Assembly (NCBI RefSeq): GCF_028550595.1
Contig: NZ_JAQQGN010000003.1
Span: forward strand, 310,001-374,000
Origin: Luteimonas sp. BLCC-B24
GTDB lineage: Bacteria; Pseudomonadota; Gammaproteobacteria; Xanthomonadales; Xanthomonadaceae
Reading direction: 5' to 3'
DNA length: 64,000 nucleotides
Positions 60,155 through 64,000 of the stretch are shown piece after piece. Numbering within the stretch: position 1 is the first letter of the stretch; each line of letters opens with the position of its first letter. The position numbers and the translations under genes were made by a program. Below the pieces are notes generated by a model, which made no database searches, was not told the origin of the DNA, and was given only the letters and a program-made list of their open reading frames with translations.

Positions 60155-61738
60155 TCATTCGGTGGAATCGACCCGCTCGAATGTCCAGACGTGCGGCACC
60201 ATGCGCCAGCGGTAGCGTCGCAATTCCACCGCCGCGATCGGCGCGGGCGTGGCGATCTCGGTGCGCTGCGGCGTCTGCCGCCATTCCCAGTCGAGTGCGT
60301 CGGCATCGCGTCCTCGGTGCATCAGCGAGGCCTGCGGCAGCGGGCGGCCGTCGGCGTCCAGCGGCACCGCGATGCTCCACAGGGCCTCCGTTTCTCCGGG
60401 ACGGGCGCGCGCCTGCTCGAAGCCGAGATGACGCGATGAGCGCCAGTCGAAACGGGCCCCGGGCTGCGATTGCGGCTGCGCGCCGTAGGCCACGGTCTCC
60501 ACGCCGTCCCAGGCGAAGGTCTCCATGTCCATGCCGAGTTCGATCGTCGCCAGCGCGTCGAGGTCCTCGTCGCGCAGGCCAGGTGGCAGGCGGAACGGGA
60601 AATCGGCCTCGCCTTCGTCACTGCGCCAGCGGCCGAACAACCCGAGCATCGGCCGCACGGGCACGGCCTCCAGCGCGGGCAGCGGCCGGCCGGCGGCATC
60701 GCGCAGCGTGACCGAGCGCAGACGCCCGAACAGCGGCGGTGGGCCGTCGTCCGGGTCGCGGTCGTCGGCCGTCGTCTCGGCCGCCATGGCCAGACGTGCG
60801 CGGCCCATGCTGCGCGGCGTGATGCCGAACACCAGGCGCGGTGCGAGCGCCTGCAGGTGTTCCGGCGCCAGCATGTCGGCCAGCAGCACACCGCGCGGCG
60901 GCGGATCGTCGCGATACAGCGTCGGATCGTCCGACGGTTCGGAAAACGGCGGCGCCGCGAGCCGCTCGGTCTGGTAGTCCGCCACGGTGGTGTTCGATTC
61001 CGACACGTCGAGCATGGGGAGGGTGTCGAGCGCAACCATGCGCAGGCGCTGCTCGGTCGCCGGCAGCCCGTCGCCGGCGGCCACGTCCAGGCGCAGGGCC
61101 ACGTCGAGCGGCATGCCGTCGGCCAGGCGCACCGCCTGCCGGCCGCTGCCGGTCACGGCGGCGCCGTCGACGTGCATCGCCAGCACGGCCACGCCGTCGT
61201 CGACGGCCAGCACCTCCAGGCGCATGTCGACGTCGCCCGTCGGCGACGGTGCACGTTGGCGCAGGACCTGACCCACGCGCAGGCCCTCGGGCAGTGCGCG
61301 CACCTGCAGGCCGAGCGTCTGCGGCGCATCCACCAGCGCCTGCGCCGCGCGCGGGCGCTGCTTCAACAATCGCGCCCAGGCGACGCCGTCGACGGCGCGC
61401 ATCGGACCGGGCGTGCCGTCGGCCGACATCCGCACCTCGAACCCGCTGTTCAGCACCTCGATCAGCGCCGCATCGACGGCGTCGTCGGGATCGAGATCGT
61501 CGGTGGACCGCCACTGCCCGCCACCCCGCAGCTGCGACCACAGCGGTCGCGTGTGCAGGCGTTGCTCGCGTCTCGGCCCGGTGTCGAGCGCGAGCCGGTT
61601 GAACCCCAGGGTGCGCATCGTGCCGGCATGGCCGGGTGCGCGGATCGTGTGGTCGAGGAAATACACGGCGGATTCGGCGTGGACGCCCGTACAGAGCGCC
61701 AGGCCCAGGCCCAGCATCAGGGCGCGCAGTGCGCGCAT
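60155..61738 (-). CDS. Large secreted protein of unknown function
   Basis: A 527-residue protein with an N-terminal signal (MRALRALMLGLGLALCTGVH, cleavage near AES). The start is ATG 61738, with ATG 61750 also possible. The mature part is acidic and beta-strand rich: repeated hydrophobic-alternating segments such as VDMRLEVLAVDDGVAVLAMH and PLDVALRLDVAAGDG suggest a periplasmic beta-sandwich protein. It is Asp/Arg/Pro-rich, with about three cysteine-free domains, and no catalytic motif was recognised. It ends 21 bases from the convergent CNNM gene and lies 70 bases after slt on the same strand. I do not assign a function. Confidence 0.7.
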   Translation of the reverse strand: MRALRALMLGLGLALCTGVHAESAVYFLDHTIRAPGHAGTMRTLGFNRLALDTGPRREQRLHTRPLWSQLRGGGQWRSTDDLDPDDAVDAALIEVLNSGFEVRMSADGTPGPMRAVDGVAWARLLKQRPRAAQALVDAPQTLGLQVRALPEGLRVGQVLRQRAPSPTGDVDMRLEVLAVDDGVAVLAMHVDGAAVTGSGRQAVRLADGMPLDVALRLDVAAGDGLPATEQRLRMVALDTLPMLDVSESNTTVADYQTERLAAPPFSEPSDDPTLYRDDPPPRGVLLADMLAPEHLQALAPRLVFGITPRSMGRARLAMAAETTADDRDPDDGPPPLFGRLRSVTLRDAAGRPLPALEAVPVRPMLGLFGRWRSDEGEADFPFRLPPGLRDEDLDALATIELGMDMETFAWDGVETVAYGAQPQSQPGARFDWRSSRHLGFEQARARPGETEALWSIAVPLDADGRPLPQASLMHRGRDADALDWEWRQTPQRTEIATPAPIAAVELRRYRWRMVPHVWTFERVDSTE

Positions 61739-61808
61739 GGCAGCCTCCATGGCAGTGGGCCGCGACGCGCGCGGTCGGCGCGTCGCGGCGACAGGTGGGT
61801 GGCCCGGC

Positions 61809-63782
61809 TCAGCCGGCCGGGCAGGCGAAGGCGGTCGTGCGCGCGTCGCTGGTGCCGCGCATGCGTGCTTCGAGCGGTGCCGCCTTGCCGTACATCCGCC
61901 AGTCGTAGATCACGCTGAATGCCAGCACGCGGGCCACGTATTCGCGCGTCTCGCGATAGCTGATGGTTTCGATCCAGAGGTCCGGGTCCATGTCCGGCCG
62001 CTGCGCCAGCCAACGCCCGGTCGGCGTGGGGCCGGCGTTGTAGGCGGCGATCGCCACGTAGGGCAGGCCGTACATGTCCTTCTTCTCGCGCAGGTACGCG
62101 GTGCCGATGGCGACGTTGGTCGCGGGATCGTAGAGGCTGTCCGGGCCGCCGTAGGCCAGGCCGAGGCGACGCGCGACCGCCGCGCCGGTCGCCGGCATCA
62201 CCTGCATCAGGCCGCGCGCATCGGCGGGCGAGCGTGCATTCGGGTTGAACGTGCTCTCGGCGCGGATTTCGGCCGCCACCCAGGCCGGATCCAGCCCCTG
62301 GCGACGCGATTCGCGTTCGATCAGGGCCTGGCTGGTCAGCGGAAAGCGCAGCGTGTACAGGCGCGTTTCGTCCGGCTGACGGCCGAGGCCGAACACGCCG
62401 CGGTCGTACCAGCCGTTGTCCTGGGCCACCTGCACCGCGATGCGGCGCTGGTCGTCGTCGAAGCGGGCCAGCGCCGCCGTCCACTCGCGCGTGGCCCAGC
62501 CCGGCCGATCGATGCGATACAGCGCCATCGCACGCACGATGCCCGGGTCGGTGGCGATGCGCCGTTTCGCGGCCTCCGCCGGTGCGAAGTCCCACGGGCA
62601 CAGGGCATAGGGCTGGCCGAGCCGGTCGGCGGCGAGAAAGCCGTGGAAATCGGGCTGCGTCGCCGCGCGGCGATACAGCGGCTGGGCCGCCGCGCGATCG
62701 CCGGTGAGTTCCAGCATCCGCGCCTCGAACCAGGTCCAGCGCGACTGGGTGCGCTGCGCGGTGCCCATCAGGCGGATCGCGGCCAGCGCGGCCGCCCAGT
62801 CGCGGCGGGCCATCGCTTCGCGCACGCGCCATTCGTGCAGGCGCTCGTCGTAGGCGCTGGCCGGCACCTTCGCCAGCAGGCGGGCCGAATCGGGCAGATA
62901 CGACGCCACCGTCCACAAGGCGGCCTGGTAGAGCACCCGGCCGGTGTCGGCTTCGGTGAAACCGAGCGCCGAGGCGATCGCAGGCAGCTGCGCCTCGGCC
63001 GCCAGCGGCTGCTCCCTGGCGAAGCGCGCCAGTCCGTGCGAGGCCACGAGCCGGCTGCGCGCGGTTTTCGGCCACTGCGCGGCGCGGCCGTGCGGGGCCT
63101 GCATGAAGGCGACGTAGTCGTTGGCGAGCGCCTGTTCGGAGGCCGACAGGTTGCGCGCGATCGCGCGCATCATCGCTGCGTCCTGCTCGGCCGTGGCCAG
63201 CTCGAAGCGTTCCCAGCGCAGTGCGTCGCCCAGTTCGCCGCGCTGGGCGAGGGTCTGCAGCGGGGCGTCGCAGGTGTCGGGCAGCGATGCGCCGCTGCTG
63301 CGCCAGATCGCCTGCACGTCGCGGGTCCACTGCGCATCGATCGCGCCCGTCTTCGCGCGCGCATCGAGTTCGATGCAGCGCAGCGCGGGGCTGGTGATCG
63401 ACGGCGACCACGCCGCGCGCACACCCTGCCACTCGCCTCGGCTGGCCAGCGCGCGCAACCAGCCTTCCCGGAAGACCTCGGCCACCGGCTGGTCGGCGTG
63501 CCGGCGCATGAAGTCCTGGCCCTGGGCCACCGGCAGCGTGGCGAAGTTGCGCCGCAGCGTCGCCAGTTCCAGCCAGGCGGCAGCCGGATGCGACTGCATC
63601 GCCGGCGCCACGGCCTGCCCACGTTCGGCGGCCTGCATCGCGGCGCGGAAGGCGGCATCGTCGCCGGCCGTCTGCGCGAGCACGGGCACGCTGCCGACAC
63701 AGGCGAGTGTGGCGGCGAGCGACAGCGCGCAGGCGTGGCGCTTCGCGCGGGCAGCGGCGACGGGGCGGATCGGCATCGGCAT
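61809..63782 (-). CDS. slt: Soluble lytic murein transglycosylase
   Basis: A 657-residue periplasmic enzyme that cleaves peptidoglycan with formation of 1,6-anhydro-N-acetylmuramic acid. The signal peptide ends about residue 36 (SVPVLAQ). The long alpha-helical superhelix (U/L domains, about 40-480) precedes the catalytic domain. Catalytic Glu509 is in IRAESTFNPNARS, followed by ARGLMQVMPATG and YVAIAAYNAGPTPTGRWL, the Slt70 motif set. YRETREYVARVLAFSVIYDW closes the fold. Its products are the substrates for AmgK/MurU-type recycling, encoded (in part) at 53 kb. Confidence 0.94.
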   Translation of the reverse strand: MPMPIRPVAAARAKRHACALSLAATLACVGSVPVLAQTAGDDAAFRAAMQAAERGQAVAPAMQSHPAAAWLELATLRRNFATLPVAQGQDFMRRHADQPVAEVFREGWLRALASRGEWQGVRAAWSPSITSPALRCIELDARAKTGAIDAQWTRDVQAIWRSSGASLPDTCDAPLQTLAQRGELGDALRWERFELATAEQDAAMMRAIARNLSASEQALANDYVAFMQAPHGRAAQWPKTARSRLVASHGLARFAREQPLAAEAQLPAIASALGFTEADTGRVLYQAALWTVASYLPDSARLLAKVPASAYDERLHEWRVREAMARRDWAAALAAIRLMGTAQRTQSRWTWFEARMLELTGDRAAAQPLYRRAATQPDFHGFLAADRLGQPYALCPWDFAPAEAAKRRIATDPGIVRAMALYRIDRPGWATREWTAALARFDDDQRRIAVQVAQDNGWYDRGVFGLGRQPDETRLYTLRFPLTSQALIERESRRQGLDPAWVAAEIRAESTFNPNARSPADARGLMQVMPATGAAVARRLGLAYGGPDSLYDPATNVAIGTAYLREKKDMYGLPYVAIAAYNAGPTPTGRWLAQRPDMDPDLWIETISYRETREYVARVLAFSVIYDWRMYGKAAPLEARMRGTSDARTTAFACPAG

Positions 63783-63965
63783 CGGCGTCCTGGACTCGGG
63801 GGCCGGGGACTATACCCAAGCCCGTCTGAAGCGCTTGTGGCATTCCGCGTCCGGCGTTCGGTGTGCGGCGCTCGCGGTGCGGGGCGCACGACACGGCCGG
63901 CCTCGCGTGGCGTGCCCTTTAGACTTGTGCGGCTGCGCACCGGTTCGCGCAGGGACTTCCGCCGG

Positions 63966-64000
63966 ATGCTGACGTGGTCGATGGTGTTGTTTCCGCTGCT
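63966..64000 (+). CDS. Start of a further gene (truncated by the window end)
   Basis: ATG 63966 begins MLTWSMVLFPLL, a hydrophobic N-terminus. A weak AGGGA lies about 11 bases upstream, and TTTAGACTTGT near 63917-63927 might contain the -10. It is divergent from slt. Only 11-12 codons are visible, so no identity can be given beyond a likely membrane or secreted protein. Confidence 0.35.
   Translation, partial: MLTWSMVLFPL

Noticed and set aside
1..64000. CRISPR arrays, insertion sequences, integrases or prophage modules
   Set aside because: No regularly spaced direct repeats, transposase or integrase motifs, or phage structural genes were recognised in any frame. The only mobile-looking parts are the small island at 7.7-9.1 kb and the short intergenic repeats.

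Overview
The window reads as a chromosomal segment of a high-GC gammaproteobacterium, most likely of the Xanthomonadaceae/Lysobacteraceae (a Lysobacter- or Luteimonas-like genus). This is inferred from the very GC-rich third codon positions, the gene families present (MetNIQ, an aa3 oxidase cluster with its assembly factors, an AmgK-like kinase, PutA without a DNA-binding domain) and short intergenic GGGATTGGGGATTCGGG-type repeats of a sort seen in that family. I recognised no tRNA, rRNA, CRISPR array, insertion sequence or prophage core genes.

Layout. 1-4.7 kb: the tail of a PAP2 phosphatase, a small Cys-rich protein, the methionine ABC importer metN-metI-metQ (minus strand) and a divergent class I fructose-bisphosphate aldolase. 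4.7-7.7 kb: a gene-poor stretch with a probable decayed gene, then mntR and a coupled minus-strand set (flavodoxin, thioredoxin-like protein, thioesterase, 31-residue membrane protein). 7.7-13.3 kb: class I ribonucleotide reductase nrdA-nrdB (minus). Its leader carries a cobalamin riboswitch, and its promoter overlaps two NrdR-box-like sequences. An AT-richer two-gene island (DUF3800 protein plus a possible BECR-type nuclease) sits between nrdB and the flavodoxin gene.

13.4-22.7 kb: zapE, a hydrolase, an ExeM-like nuclease, cytochrome c5, ETF-ubiquinone oxidoreductase, DUF1820 protein, rhomboid protease and FadL. 22.7-31.4 kb: a translationally coupled signalling set (TonB-dependent receptor, YfiR-like protein, CHASE8-like/GGDEF/EAL protein), an AEC transporter and PutA. 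31.7-39.9 kb: the cytochrome c oxidase cluster ctaC-ctaD-small ORF-ctaG-ctaE, then SURF1, a Sco-like protein, ctaA and ctaB, interrupted by one reversed DUF2909 gene.

40-45 kb: lipoprotein, dnaG, YihY, GNAT, YqeY and rpsU (all minus). 45-52.5 kb: tsaD, folB, an MscS-type channel, folK, a DUF6159 protein, a pteridine-reductase-like SDR (minus) and a MidA/NDUFAF7-like methyltransferase. 52.5-64 kb: VanZ, AmgK-like kinase, VOC protein, DUF72 protein, a LysR/EamA divergent pair, cca, a CNNM/CorC-type protein, an unrecognised secreted protein, soluble lytic transglycosylase and the start of one more gene.

Most of the window is ordinary core chromosome. The accessory or regulatory points that deserve attention are the nrd leader, the island behind nrdB, and the receptor/YfiR/c-di-GMP operon.
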